Shown: positions 38,924 to 52,380, counted from the first letter of the stretch. The stretch is DNA of 64,000 bases from AC-32 sp963754265 (GCA_963754265.1 CAVWFB010000016.1:372001-436000), one strand, 5' to 3'. The notes: a model not told the origin generated them from the letters alone. Made by a program: numbers and translations.

Positions 38924-39665
38924 CTAACCCGGACGGGTCATTGGAGGAGGAGGCCGCAGCACGCCCTGAAGCTGCTCGACTTGCTGGCGAATGAGGGCCG
39001 TCGAGTAGGAGAGCTGCTCCGCGCTCGGCGGCGGGGAGCCGAGCCGGAGAGTTCTGTCGGCCTCGAGGCTGCCGGCGAGGTCGTCGAGCCCCTCACGCAC
39101 CCGGGCGGCCGCTGCGCGCGATGGATCGTCGGGGGCGCGCGCCTCGAACGCTTGCGCCTCCGCGGCGAGGGCTTCGATCTGTCCGGTCACGACCGAGCCC
39201 TTGGCGAGGACGTCGTCAAGCGCGACAAGGCAGCGCCGGTTGAGATCCGCCGTCTCGGCGCCCCACTCGGCCGCTCCTGCCCGATGCCGCTGCCACACCA
39301 CGAGCCCGATCACAAGAGCAGCCGCCAGTGCGAGGCCGAGGGCGATCCAGCCCCAGGGCGTGCTGCTCGAGGAGGACTCGCCGCTCGTGGTGGCCGGCGG
39401 GATCACCAGCGGGACGGTCGTCGTCTCCGACGTCGTGGCCGTCTCGGTGGTCGTCTCCGACGTCGTCACCGTCCGCGCCGGCGTGGTCCGAGTCGGTGTG
39501 GTCCGCGTCGGTGTGGTTCGCGTCACCCCGGTCTGGGTACTGAGCGCTCCGCCCGCCGCCTCCTCCGCAGGCCCCGAGCGCGAAACCTACGATCGCCACG
39601 AGGGCAAGCACAGGCCCGACCTGCACGAGCCTGTCAAGCACAATTCGCCGGTCGGTGCCCCCCAC
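38924..39665 (-). CDS. Lipoprotein with Thr-rich linker and helical domain, one frameshift
   Basis: The N-terminal frame (GTG at 39665 or 39641) encodes a lipoprotein signal, VGPVLALVAIVGFALGACGG, with lipobox LGAC. After GGGRSAQ (near 39540) the frame shifts by one. The next frame continues TGVTRTTPTRTTPTRTTPA (Thr-Arg-Pro repeats), more Thr/Ser, a transmembrane helix (GWIALGLALAAALVIGLVVW) and a helical domain (DLNRRCLVALDDVLAKGSV to RQQVEQLQGVL). The joined protein is about 245 residues. The TCGGACCACACCGAC-type tandem repeats may themselves provoke slippage or sequencing errors. Function unknown. Confidence 0.65.
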
Positions 39666-40002
39666 GGCGAGAGCTTGAGCCCGGTCTAGGCTTGGTACAC
39701 CACCCCGATTGGATGAACCGCCGACAGCCCGAGGGCCATCGCGATCAGGCGTAGAGAAGTACGCGCGGACGAAACGAAGTGCAAATTGGGTGCGCGACGC
39801 GACTCGTGCTTGACTACCCGCCGCGCAAGTTAGAGGCTCACTGCTACCCACTGTTCGGTCGCGTGGGCACGCAGCAGGCGCTGACCCAGCGTGACTGAGA
39901 GAGGAGGCGCCTTAGCACGTACCTCTGCGAGCGCACGCAGGAGCGTTCTGAGTGCCGCTCCTACATCTGTTCATGACGAGGCGCAAAGCCGAGGAGGTTG
40001 AA
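39666..40002. other. Gene-free stretch upstream of the coiled-coil gene
   Basis: About 340 bp between divergent genes. No convincing frame; only the promoter regions of the flanking genes are expected. A GTGGGCACGCAGCAGG stretch and CTGACCCAGCGTGACTGAG at about 39862-39900 show no strong pairing. Confidence 0.5.
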
Positions 40003-40443
40003 ATGGCCGTATCGGATCAGTTGACGAAGCTGGCTGCCCGAGCCAAAGAGGCGGAAGACCGCGCCGCAGCCGCACAAGGGAAGGCCAGCGCAGACCTTGA
40101 GAAGGACGTCGAGGCCGCGCGGACATCTGCTCAGGCGCAGGCCGACAAGCTCCGCGCAACTGCCGAGGAGAAGAAGGGCAAGCTGTCCGTCTGGTGGTAC
40201 GACGTGCAGCGTTCGTGGGACGAGCACATCGAGAGCATCCGAACTGACATCGAGAACAGGCGGGCAGAGCACGATCTGGAACGCGCGCAGATGAACGCCG
40301 ACAACGCGGAAGACGATGCCTCGTTCGCGGTCGACTACGCGTACGGGGCGATCGAGGAGGCCGAGTATGCAGTCCTCGACGCCGCACTCGCGAGAATGCA
40401 CGCCGACGAACTCGCCACTGCGTCAACGAGCACAAGGACCTAA
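40003..40443 (+). CDS. Cytoplasmic coiled-coil protein
   Basis: A 146-residue, almost entirely helical, highly charged protein from ATG 40003 (MAVSDQLTKLAARAKEAEDR) preceded by GAGGAGG. The frame extends 17 codons upstream without support. Alternating Ala/Glu/Lys/Gln gives long coiled coils; KLSVWWYDVQRSWDEHIESI is a conserved-looking aromatic core. Resembles apolipophorin-like or stress-related helical proteins. Function unknown. Confidence 0.72.
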   Translation: MAVSDQLTKLAARAKEAEDRAAAAQGKASADLEKDVEAARTSAQAQADKLRATAEEKKGKLSVWWYDVQRSWDEHIESIRTDIENRRAEHDLERAQMNADNAEDDASFAVDYAYGAIEEAEYAVLDAALARMHADELATASTSTRT

Positions 40444-40464
40444 AACCGAGCATTACCCGAAGCG

Positions 40465-40489
40465 CGAGCAGCATTCGTGATGCTGCTCG
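40465..40489 (+). terminator. Strong hairpin after the coiled-coil gene
   Basis: CGAGCAGCAT (40465-40474) pairs perfectly with ATGCTGCTCG (40480-40489) around TCGTG, 22 bp past the stop. It is followed by GCTTGTTCGT, only weakly T-rich. Probable terminator. Confidence 0.7.
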
Positions 40490-40518
40490 GCTTGTTCGTG
40501 GTCGAGAAGCAAGCCCAA

Positions 40519-40560
40519 CACGCGCGGCGTGTCGGGTTCCGAACCCTTGCGCCGCGCGTG
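40519..40560. other. Nested hairpin, 11-bp stem
   Basis: CACGCGCGGCG (40519-40529) pairs perfectly with CGCCGCGCGTG (40550-40560). The interior holds a second stem, GGGTT 40534-40538 with AACCC 40542-40546 around CCG. It could be a structured RNA or a second terminator. Confidence 0.55.
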
Positions 40561-40647
40561 GACCGCTCGAGCACTTCTGAGACATTCGAAGGTGGCGTTT
40601 AGCTAACCGACTCGTGCGGATCGCACGCCCTGGGTAGCAGAAGGCGC

Positions 40648-40681
40648 GGCAGGGTGGCCGGGTTCGCGTAGCCACCCTGCC
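40648..40681. other. Hairpin, 11-bp perfect stem
   Basis: GGCAGGGTGGC (40648-40658) pairs perfectly with GCCACCCTGCC (40671-40681) around a 12-nt loop. No T tract. Third strong hairpin within 220 bp. Confidence 0.6.
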
Positions 40682-40790
40682 CCAAGGGCGTACGCGCCAG
40701 TGCCGCAGCCAGACCCCCTGCCGCCCAGCTGGAATGTCCGTTCAGGCTCCCTCTGAAACGAGCCTGGCTATTGCAGCTCCCCCGACGAAG

Positions 40791-40820
40791 GGGCCGGGCG
40801 GCGAGCCGAACGCCTAGGAC
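40791..40820 (+). repeat. Repeat B copy 3
   Basis: Reads GGGCCGGGCGGCGAGCCGAA then CGCCTAGGAC. Its first 22 bases are identical to copy 1 at 38098. Confidence 0.85.
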
Positions 40821-41434
40821 GCTTTCCACGACCCGGCCCGAGATCAGGCTACGTCGAGACGCCAGCGGCGCCTCGTGGCCGCTGGACCCGAGCTCGCTGG
40901 CGCATGATGACCGCAGGTTTTTGGCGTAACGGTCATCAGAGGAGTATGGCCGGCCGCTTCCCAGCCCCTCCAAGTCCGTCGAGGGCTGCACCCCAGCCCC
41001 GCACCCTCGACGCCACAAGCCCGAGCCGCGCCTACGCCACCGACACGGGTCGGCTCGGGCTCTCCCATCAGCTCGACCGGAGCCAGGCGACCCTGTGTCG
41101 TAAGTGGGGCAACTGCGCCGCCCGCAGCGCCCCCAGAGGCCGCCCGGCCCCTCATTCCAACGATGTGGCTCTAAATCAGAACTCGCAACCCGGTCATTGG
41201 GCCAGATCCTCCACGACCAGCACCGGCGCGGCTGGTCGGCGCCGTCCTGCGGCCTAGGTGGATCGTCTCGCCTGGACTCCAGTTCGGTGCCGCGCACTCC
41301 AGTGGGCTCAGGCAGGGGTTTCGACCTCACCTGCCGAGGAGGACCCGCGTCGCTTGCACCCGGGAACCAGACAATCCAGTATCCCCTGAACCATGCCCTG
41401 TCCGGGGTGGAAAGGGCGTCAAGGAGGGGGTTTC

Positions 41435-41809
41435 ATGCGGCACAGATTGATTCTGTTGGCAGTCGGCCTGTCGGTGGCCGGCGCGCTCGCGGTGGGCAGC
41501 AGCACGCAGGCCAGAGCCGGCGGTAATGGCGCGGAGGTGGTACGTGATGACGGCGACTGCTTCGTAGCTGGCAACACGGGTTCCTGGGTGTTCTCGTGCA
41601 AGATCCAGTTCGTGATCCAGCCGGACGGCACGATCAACCACCACATCACGGGCTCGGTCATCCCCGAGGAGAGCAGCCCGCTTCCGTCGCGGCCCGTTAC
41701 GGACTTCACGGGCCAGCCCTGTTTGGAGTTGAACGGTGTGGTGCTCACGAGGGTCACCGCCGGAATAGTCACCCCGAGCGGGCAGGTCAAACTGACCTGC
41801 AGGAGCTAA
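41435..41809 (+). CDS. Small secreted protein with two cysteine pairs
   Basis: A 124-residue protein from ATG 41435 with AAGGAGGG ribosome site. Signal peptide MRHRLILLAVGLSVAGALAV, cleavage near QARA. The mature part is beta-rich (DGDCFVAGNTGSWVFSCKIQ, VIQPDGTINHHITGSVIP, PCLELNGVVLTRVTAG, VKLTCRS) with four Cys, likely two disulfides. Family not recognised; outline resembles small extracellular beta-sandwich proteins. A good terminator follows. Confidence 0.8.
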   Translation: MRHRLILLAVGLSVAGALAVGSSTQARAGGNGAEVVRDDGDCFVAGNTGSWVFSCKIQFVIQPDGTINHHITGSVIPEESSPLPSRPVTDFTGQPCLELNGVVLTRVTAGIVTPSGQVKLTCRS

Positions 41810-41813
41810 GGTC

Positions 41814-41840
41814 AGGCCCGCTCCGGCGGGCCTTCTTCTT
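41814..41840 (+). terminator. Intrinsic terminator
   Basis: AGGCCCGC (41814-41821) pairs perfectly with GCGGGCCT (41826-41833) around TCCG, followed by TCTTCTT. Best-formed rho-independent terminator on the plus strand in this region. Confidence 0.85.
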
Positions 41841-42138
41841 ACCCAGTCGTTTCGTCGGAGCGGCGAACCGTTCAGCAAGAGGGCCGATGCGCTGGTCTCC
41901 GGTGAACGTTGCCGGAACCGGCGCAAGCACGAACAGCGAAGAAGCACCCGATGAGCGGCCCCGACCGGGGAAATCGTGCAACCGCCTGCAGCCGGCGGCA
42001 TCGGGAGCGCGGTGTCTTGAACTTCTTGTGGCTGGGCAGCAAGGTTGTGCGGCTTGTAACTCGAGGAGTTGCGCCGCCCCCGCACCGGGCCAGGCGATGT
42101 AGCGGACGACTCGGCCCCTCGCAACCAAGGGAGGGGAA

Positions 42139-43121
42139 ATGCGACGGCTGACTGCGGTGTTGATCGGCGTGGTAGCGATCGCCGCAATCGCAGCGATGAG
42201 CGCGACGCCGGCAGCGGCGAGACCGCGCGGCAGCAACGGAAAGATCGTCACCAATAGCGACAACCTGGTGACCGGCGAAGAGCAGGTCTACACCGTCGAT
42301 CCCGACGGGACGGATCAACAGCTCGTCTACAACAACAGCGAGGTGGGCCAGTGGTCGCCCGACGGCACGAGGATCGCGCTCGTCACCCAGCTCGGCCCTC
42401 CCGCAGGTGCTCTTGTTCAACGTGGACAACGGGAGCACCGTGTATTTCGGGCTGCCATTCGACCTCTACCCTGACCTGGGGCTCTTCTGCACGGTGTGGT
42501 CACCGGACGGCGCCCGGCTGGCCTGCGAGGGCCAAGGCGAGACGGATCCGAGCCTGACCGGCGTCTACACGCTGCGGGCTCCGACGGCGGCGACCTGCAG
42601 CGGGTGACCTCGGAACCGAACGGCGACGACTGCCCGAGCGACTACTCGCCGAACGGCAAACGGCTGGTGATCACCCGCGCCAACGACACCACCTACGCGC
42701 TCGACACGGTAAAGCTGGACGGCAGCGGCATGAAGCAGATCACCCCGGACGGGATGGATTTCAACTTCTGCAACGGGAACTGGTCGCCGCAGGGCAATGA
42801 GATCGTCTTCTCGGCCCACGTTCCGAACGCCAACGACTTCCATAGCTCCATCTGGGTCGTCCATCGAACGGCACGGGCCTGCGGCAGCTCCCGATCGCCG
42901 GCCCCTGTGGCGGCCCGTTCTCCGACCCGACCACGTTCGGCTGCTTCAACCCTGTCTGGTCGCCAGACGGGCAGAAGATTGCCTTTGGGCGTAACCAGGC
43001 TGACGACCAGCGCGACCTCTACACCGTCAACGCGGACGGAAGCGGCCTCTTCCAGGTCACGCACACACCGGACATCAGCGAGTTCAACGGCGACTGGGGG
43101 ACGCACCCGCTTACGCCATAG
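42139..43121 (+). pseudogene. Secreted TolB/WD40-like beta-propeller, at least three frameshifts
   Basis: Starts well (GGGAGGGG ribosome site, signal peptide LTAVLIGVVAIAAIAAMSAT) and shows TolB-type repeats: QWSPDGTRIALVTQL, then in a second frame TVWSPDGARLACEGQGETD, then back in the first frame DYSPNGKRLVITRAND and NWSPQGNEIVFSAHV, and in a third frame VWSPDGQKIAFGRNQADDQ ending at TAG 43119-43121. Breaks fall near 42410, 42590 and 42865. Domain content between breaks is well conserved, so sequencing error is at least as likely as decay. Function: extracytoplasmic propeller, ligand unknown. Confidence 0.75.
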
Positions 43122-43477
43122 ACCACTCAGGCTTCCGGCTGGGCAACGGGCTACCCGGAGGCCGCCCAGACCCTCAAGGCCATCGCCGAACGGGTCACTA
43201 GAGGCTTGATATGAATTCGTCATAAGTAATGGAAGGGCGGCCGAGCCGCCCCGGAGGGGTCCATAGCCCCCTACCCTTCGGCATACAGGCCCGGGCCGCC
43301 CTATGACCCCGGGGCGGCACGGGCTTTCCCCATGGGTCAGAACCCCCGGCTGGCTGAATCACTGCCAACGCCCCTAGAAGCGCACAACCTGACGCGACCG
43401 CACGAAGCACCGGACGAAGCACGTCAGAAGTACACCAACCAAGCCCCCGACGCGCATCACCCGCTTTAGGACATGCC
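43122..43477. other. Gene-free stretch with hairpins
   Basis: No supported frame. GGGCGGC (43235-43241) pairs with GCCGCCC (43245-43251) around a 3-nt loop, a compact terminator-like stem after the propeller gene. Further GC-rich inverted words (GGGCCGCCC, CCCCGGGGCGG) follow to about 43320. Nothing else seen. Confidence 0.5.
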
Positions 43478-43813
43478 CTACCGGCTGCGTGGATCGAGGT
43501 GCTTGACGTATTCGCCAGCCTCACCCGTTTTACGGACGACCCAGTGAGCGTCTTCCTCGATGACCAAATCCTCGACTTCCGGCGTGTAATGCAGAGGTAG
43601 GACGACGAACTGCCGGGGGTCTGCGCGGATGCTCTCGTAGACCGCTAGTGGCAGGCTGATCCGGAAGGTGCAGTCAGCGTTCGCGCACTCGCAGAGGAAC
43701 TCATAAGGCACGTCTGGCCCGAGTTGGTCGGCCACGATCTCGACGCGCTCGTTCGCCTCGCGGAAGAGGGCCTCGTTGAGGGCGAGTCGGCGCTCACGTT
43801 CGTCCACCTCCAT
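43478..43813 (-). CDS. Small CECx4C protein, paralogue 1
   Basis: A 111-residue protein. Pattern: an N-terminal helix with RRLALNEALFREANERVE, then YEFLCECANADC (three Cys as CxCx5C), then VYESIRADPRQFVVLPLHYT and EDLVIEEDAHWVVRKTGEAG. The same pattern recurs in the next two genes. Three closely spaced Cys suggest a metal site (perhaps completed by His or another subunit) or a redox switch. Family not recognised. It points away from its two paralogues, with about 100 bp between divergent starts. Confidence 0.8.
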   Translation of the reverse strand: MEVDERERRLALNEALFREANERVEIVADQLGPDVPYEFLCECANADCTFRISLPLAVYESIRADPRQFVVLPLHYTPEVEDLVIEEDAHWVVRKTGEAGEYVKHLDPRSR

Positions 43814-43913
43814 TCAACGCGGCCGGAACGCCCGCAGTTCCGCGTCGACTACTCGTCGATGAACGTACAGCGCGTGTTCGGAAAGAGCAGACTGGGGAAA
43901 GAGGCTCTTCGCG

Positions 43914-44240
43914 ATGGATGAGCGCTCGGCGAGGCTGGCCAAGAACGAAGCGATCTTCCGAGCCGGGAACGAAAGCATCGACAAAGCGGCCGGCGGCAGG
44001 GTGGAGAAAGCGCCCTACCTGTGCGAGTGTGGGGAGATGAGCTGTCTCGCGCGCGTCGAGCTCACCTCGGCCGAATACGAGGTAGTCCGTGCCCACCCGG
44101 CCAGGTTCTTCGTCGTTCCCGGCCACGAGGACATGACGGCAGGAGAGGTTGTGGTTGAGCAGCGCGATCGCTTCACGGTCGTCGAGAAGCAGGGCGAGGA
44201 GCGGGAAATCGTCGAACGCGGAGCCTCACAGGTCTCGTAG
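43914..44240 (+). CDS. Small CECx4C protein, paralogue 2
   Basis: A 108-residue protein sharing the pattern of its neighbours: RLAKNEAIFRAGNESID, then YLCECGEMSC, then EYEVVRAHPARFFVVPGHED and VVVEQRDRFTVVEKQGEERE. The HPxxFFVVPGHE segment is the most conserved part. It is separated from paralogue 3 by 2 bp, so the two are co-transcribed. Function unknown. Confidence 0.82.
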   Translation: MDERSARLAKNEAIFRAGNESIDKAAGGRVEKAPYLCECGEMSCLARVELTSAEYEVVRAHPARFFVVPGHEDMTAGEVVVEQRDRFTVVEKQGEEREIVERGASQVS

Positions 44241-44242
44241 CG

Positions 44243-44593
44243 ATGCCAGGCGACGCTCGAGAGAGGAACGAGGCCCTCTTCCGGGAGGTCAACGAGCGGA
44301 TCGAGGACGTGGGCACGGCGCTTGCGCCTGACGACGCGCCGATGGAGTTTCTCTGCGAGTGCGACGACCGGGATTGTGTTGAGAAGGTCAGCGCGACAAG
44401 AGCGGAGTACGAGGCGATCCGTGCCGTAGCGACCAACTTCGTGGTGTTGCCCGGGCACGAGGATCCCGGCGTCGAGCACGTCGTTCAGCAGACCGAGCGC
44501 TTCCTGATCGTTGAGAAAGAGGGCCAGGCCGCGCACGAGGCTGAGGAAGAGCGACCCGCGAGAGACGTAGGGCACCTGAGGCGGCAACGTTAG
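44243..44593 (+). CDS. Small CECx4C protein, paralogue 3
   Basis: A 116-residue protein of the same family: RERNEALFREVNERIEDVG, then MEFLCECDDRDC, then EYEAIRAVATNFVVLPGHED and EHVVQQTERFLIVEKEGQAA, with a longer charged tail. All three paralogues keep CEC-x4/5-C and the VVLPGHE-like strand. Function unknown. Confidence 0.82.
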   Translation: MPGDARERNEALFREVNERIEDVGTALAPDDAPMEFLCECDDRDCVEKVSATRAEYEAIRAVATNFVVLPGHEDPGVEHVVQQTERFLIVEKEGQAAHEAEEERPARDVGHLRRQR

Positions 44594-44604
44594 AATTGTC
44601 GTCT

Positions 44605-44657
44605 CCACCCGGCTCTCGATGTTCCCTCTCTGGACTGCCGGCGCCAGAGGCGGGTGG
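44605..44657. other. Nested inverted repeat after the CECx4C genes
   Basis: Outer arms CCACCCG (44605-44611) and CGGGTGG (44651-44657); inner arms CTCTGG (44628-44633) and CCAGAG (44644-44649). It begins 12 bp past the stop of paralogue 3 and could act as a terminator or a recombination-type structure. Confidence 0.5.
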
Positions 44658-44764
44658 AAGGCGCACTGCCCCCTTGCGGAGAAAGCAGCACGCCTCGAAC
44701 GTCTGCCGTTTGCTGTCGGCGTTCGTCGTCGAGGTCCTTGCGTTCTGAGCAGCAGAGCCTTTCG

Positions 44765-44794
44765 TGGTCCAGCGTGTGGGAATCTCGACGGGTG
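44765..44794 (+). repeat. Repeat A copy 5
   Basis: Reads TGGTCCAGCGTGTGGGAATC then TCGACGGGTG, the same orientation as the four copies at 11-13 kb but more than 30 kb away. It lies in a 550-bp stretch (44594-45142) where I see no convincing gene. Confidence 0.7.
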
Positions 44795-45142
44795 AGAGAA
44801 CGGTCGAGTAGAAGCCGTGACGCTCGGCGAGGCGGTTGCCGCGTTCGAATGGTGGCGCCGGCTTCAGGTTCCGGTGCTCAGCAATGCTCTTCTGCACGCC
44901 GTTTCCTCTCGTGTCGCGTTCAGCCGAATATGGGTGCCCCACCTGACCTCCCGCCGGGCCGAGGCTGATCCGAGGATGTTTCCGGAGTGGTGACAGGGGG
45001 TGACAACGCGTGCCCTTTCTCGAGGGAGGCACAGTTGCGTTTAAGGAATCGTCGTCGCGATCACGCTAGTGGGGGAAACGCAGTGCCGGTTGGTTCTAAC
45101 GCGCCTCCTGGAGCCGATCGGCGATAGGAGCAAGGGAGAGAG

Positions 45143-50243
<5,101 letters not shown>

Positions 50244-50289
50244 CAAGGGAGTTATTAGATACCTCGGCTGACTCTAAAACTAGTAGACG

Positions 50290-50950
50290 TTAGGCTAGTT
50301 CAGCTCGGGGTTTGTGCGTTTCGATTCGGCTGAGGAGGCGGTCGAGGTGGGTGCGCGTGAGCGTCCACTCGAAACGGTCTGGCGATCTGTCGGTAGTGCT
50401 CGCCGGAGCGCAGGCTCCTTGAGCCGCTGGATCGAGGCCTTGCCGGCGTGCGAGTTGCCGTTGTCGACGATCCAGAACACCGTGCGGATCGACGCATACG
50501 GCTCGCTGGTCATCACCGGCTCGACGAGGCGCCCGGACGGCTTGACCCCGGTCTTCGGCTCGACGCGTCGAAGGGGTTGGCGTCCGGGTGCCCCCAGCGG
50601 TGAGGTAGGTCGCCCGCGCCGCAGGCGGCGTCATGCAGACCGCGGGGCGTGGTCGTGGCTCTGCTTGATCGCGAGCTAGTAGCGCTCGAGCCGCCAGCGC
50701 ACCTCGAGCGTCGGGTATCTCCCTCTCTGCGCATTGAACGGTGTGCGAGCGGAGGTTGAGCTTGCTCACCAGACGTACTCGGGCGGAGGGTCTTCGGGTT
50801 CGTAGGAGCGCGCCTCTTGGATCCGTTCGGCGATGCGTCCGCGTTGCCACACAGCGTCTCGAAGGCCACGAACCGCTCGCGCTCGAAGTCCGCGGTCGTT
50901 TTTGGCGCGGGTACCGGGGCGGCGGGAGCTCGGATGGGCGGCTGAGAGAA
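50290..50950 (-). pseudogene. Decayed IS630-family-like transposase
   Basis: Recognisable pieces in three frames: RIAERIQEARSYEPEDPPPE; KLNLRSHTVQCAE; RVEPKTGVKPSGRLVEPVMT; SIRTVFWIVDNGNSHAGKAS (the DNGxSHxG block of the IS630 DDE_3 domain); and, after an internal deletion, RPFEWTLTRTHLDRLLSRIE near the C-terminus. The part expected to hold the HASWLNQIE motif is missing. Terminal inverted repeats were not found. An inactive remnant. Confidence 0.65.
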
Positions 50951-51265
50951 GAGGGCGGGGAGAGTCGGAACGGTTTCAGCGCGGGGCTGTGGAGGTGGCG
51001 CACTATGAGTTCTCAAGGAAGCAGGATTCCTTGAGTCGGGGCGGCCGGCGTTTTCTTGCTGCGCTGCGCAGGATGGCCGGTGAACGTCAGACCAGGCCGC
51101 GTGAGCGTACGTGAGCGTACGCAGAGAGGTCGAAACCGCGCGCTTGCGGTCATGCTGACGCACGACGTGTGCGCGCGAGGCGTGGGTGGCGATGTGTGCT
51201 CGCCCTCGTGATGAAGTGGCGTAGGGTGGACGGCACAACAACACGTTCCGACAGAGGAGGAGACA

Positions 51266-51541
51266 ATGGTCCTGGCAACGGCGAAGATCGGGGATTTCGA
51301 CCGCTTCTGGAATACCTTCTCAACCAAGGGCGCTGAGAAGCGAAAGCAGCACGGTTGCAAGGGGGCGCACGTCTTTCGGGATCCAAATGAGAGCGACCGG
51401 GTTTGGGCGATCTTCGACTGGGACGAGGCGGGCTGGCAAAGCTTCACCTCGGACCCCGAGGTCCCGGCGATCTTTCAGGAAGCCGGGTTTACGCAAGGTC
51501 CGCCCAAGTCGGCGGAGTTCCTCCGCCAGCACGACGCCTAG
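51266..51541 (+). CDS. Dimeric alpha/beta-barrel (ABM-like) small protein
   Basis: A 91-residue protein with an excellent ribosome site (GAGGAGGAG). MVLATAKIGDFDRFWNTFST, then HGCKGAHVFRDPNESDRVWA, IFDWDEAGWQSFTSDPEVPA and IFQEAGFTQGPP fit the ferredoxin-like dimeric barrel of the antibiotic biosynthesis monooxygenase type. Such proteins are cofactor-free oxygenases or of unknown function. Confidence 0.78.
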   Translation: MVLATAKIGDFDRFWNTFSTKGAEKRKQHGCKGAHVFRDPNESDRVWAIFDWDEAGWQSFTSDPEVPAIFQEAGFTQGPPKSAEFLRQHDA

Positions 51542-51720
51542 ACAGGCCCGCGCGACTCCAAGCGGCGCCCGTCAGGGCGCGCTTGCCGGCGCGGGGTTGC
51601 TGCCCGTCGGCTCGTTGTCGATGTCGGGTTCGTGTCGGGCTGCTGTCGGTTGACACGACACGACATTCCCCCTCTAGGGGACGGTGTCGGGTTGTCGGGT
51701 TCGCGCCGCCTAGCCGCAAG

Positions 51721-51746
51721 AAAAACCCCGCTTTAGCGGGGTTTTT
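51721..51746. terminator. Bidirectional intrinsic terminator
   Basis: AAAAACCCCGCT (51721-51732) and AGCGGGGTTTTT (51735-51746) form a perfect 12-bp stem around TT, with A and T tracts on both sides. It ends the minus-strand tRNA transcript (6 bp away) and can also serve plus-strand transcription. Confidence 0.95.
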
Positions 51747-51751
51747 CTGTA

Positions 51752-51825
51752 TGGGCCCGCCTGGATTCGAACCAGGGACCAACGGATTATGAGTCCGCTG
51801 CTCTGACCAGCTGAGCTACGGGCCC
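51752..51825 (-). tRNA. tRNA with CAT anticodon (Met, or Ile2 if lysidine-modified)
   Basis: Minus-strand cloverleaf of 74 nt. Acceptor GGGCCCG pairs with CGGGCCC, D-arm GCTCAGCTGGTCAGAGC, anticodon loop CTCATAA in a GCGGA/TCCGT stem, T-arm CCTGGTTCGAATCCAGG. Discriminator A; CCA is not encoded. It does not have the mismatched first pair of initiator tRNA. Elongator Met versus Ile2 cannot be decided from the anticodon alone. A terminator follows at once. Confidence 0.93.
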
Positions 51826-51914
51826 GCGCTCGCCCAAGCGTAACGCCGGCCGACCTCGGGAACAGGCGGCTCCTGGCTCGACGGAACCGAGCATCCGTCC
51901 TCAAGGAGGGGGCT

Positions 51915-51941
51915 CACGGGGGAACCAGGGGCTCCCCCGTG
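51915..51941. repeat. Repeat C hairpin, second copy
   Basis: CACGGGGGA (51915-51923) pairs perfectly with TCCCCCGTG (51933-51941). The words GGAACCAGGGG, CCCCCGT and a following ACCACC recur at 7094-7122. It lies just before the lipoprotein cupredoxin gene and is probably a terminator family. Confidence 0.6.
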
Positions 51942-51981
51942 CTCAAACCACCACGGCGTGATTGGCGTATGCTTCCGCGCC

Positions 51982-52380
51982 ATGAAACGGCTTCTGCTCC
52001 TGATTCCCTTTGCGGTGCTTCTCGCCGGCTGCGGCGGCACGAGCGGTGGTACCGGTAGCCCGAACCAGGGGCACCTCGGCGAAACGGCGGGCGTCATCGG
52101 CAACAAGGTGACGATCATCCTCCAGGACTTCACCATCACGCCCGCGAAGCTCAAACTGCCGAAGGCCGGGACCTATACCTTCGAGCTCCACAACGAGGGT
52201 GCTCAGACGCACAGCCTCGAGATCGAGGGCAACGGCGTCGAGAAGAAGGGCCCGCAGATCACCTTCGGCCAGAAGGGGTCTTTCACGGTCGACCTCAAGA
52301 AGGCCGGCAAGTACGAGATGTATTGCCCCGTCGACAGCCACAAGTCTCTTGGCATGACGGGCACCATCACCGTCGGCTGA
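51982..52380 (+). CDS. Cupredoxin-domain lipoprotein
   Basis: A 132-residue protein from ATG 51982. Lipobox LLAGC (Cys 17) predicts membrane anchoring outside the cell. The cupredoxin domain has the first His in QTHSLEIEG and the Cys-His-Met cluster in YCPVDSHKSLGM, a type-1 copper site with CxxxxH spacing. Probable electron carrier of the plastocyanin/azurin kind; partner unknown. Confidence 0.87.
   Translation: MKRLLLLIPFAVLLAGCGGTSGGTGSPNQGHLGETAGVIGNKVTIILQDFTITPAKLKLPKAGTYTFELHNEGAQTHSLEIEGNGVEKKGPQITFGQKGSFTVDLKKAGKYEMYCPVDSHKSLGMTGTITVG

Larger units (their letters stand above)
40444..41434. other. About 1 kb without a convincing gene
   Basis: Apart from the three hairpins and repeat B copy 3, I see only overlapping Arg/Gly/Ser-rich frames on both strands that look like GC-rich shadow translation. 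None has a ribosome site or recognisable domain. It could hold a decayed gene or a structured non-coding RNA. Confidence 0.55.
44594..45142. other. Gene-free stretch with one repeat and one inverted repeat
   Basis: Frames on both strands here are Arg/Ser-rich and lack ribosome sites or domains. The only structure I can support is the nested inverted repeat at 44605-44657 and repeat A copy 5 at 44765-44794. Confidence 0.5.

Noticed and set aside
39480..39540. CRISPR-like short tandem repeats
   Set aside because: Units are 12 bp coding for Thr-Arg-Thr-Thr-Pro repeats without spacers.
40534..40546. tRNA T-arm-like GGGTTCCGAACCC
   Set aside because: No acceptor, D-arm or anticodon arm can be folded around it; it is the inner stem of a larger hairpin.
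40599..41330. 243-codon minus-strand open frame
   Set aside because: Arg/Gly/Ser-rich, no ribosome site, and it translates through hairpins and repeat B. Treated as non-coding.
44388..45032. 215-codon minus-strand frame over the third CECx4C gene
   Set aside because: It is antisense to a gene with clear paralogues and has no domain or ribosome site.
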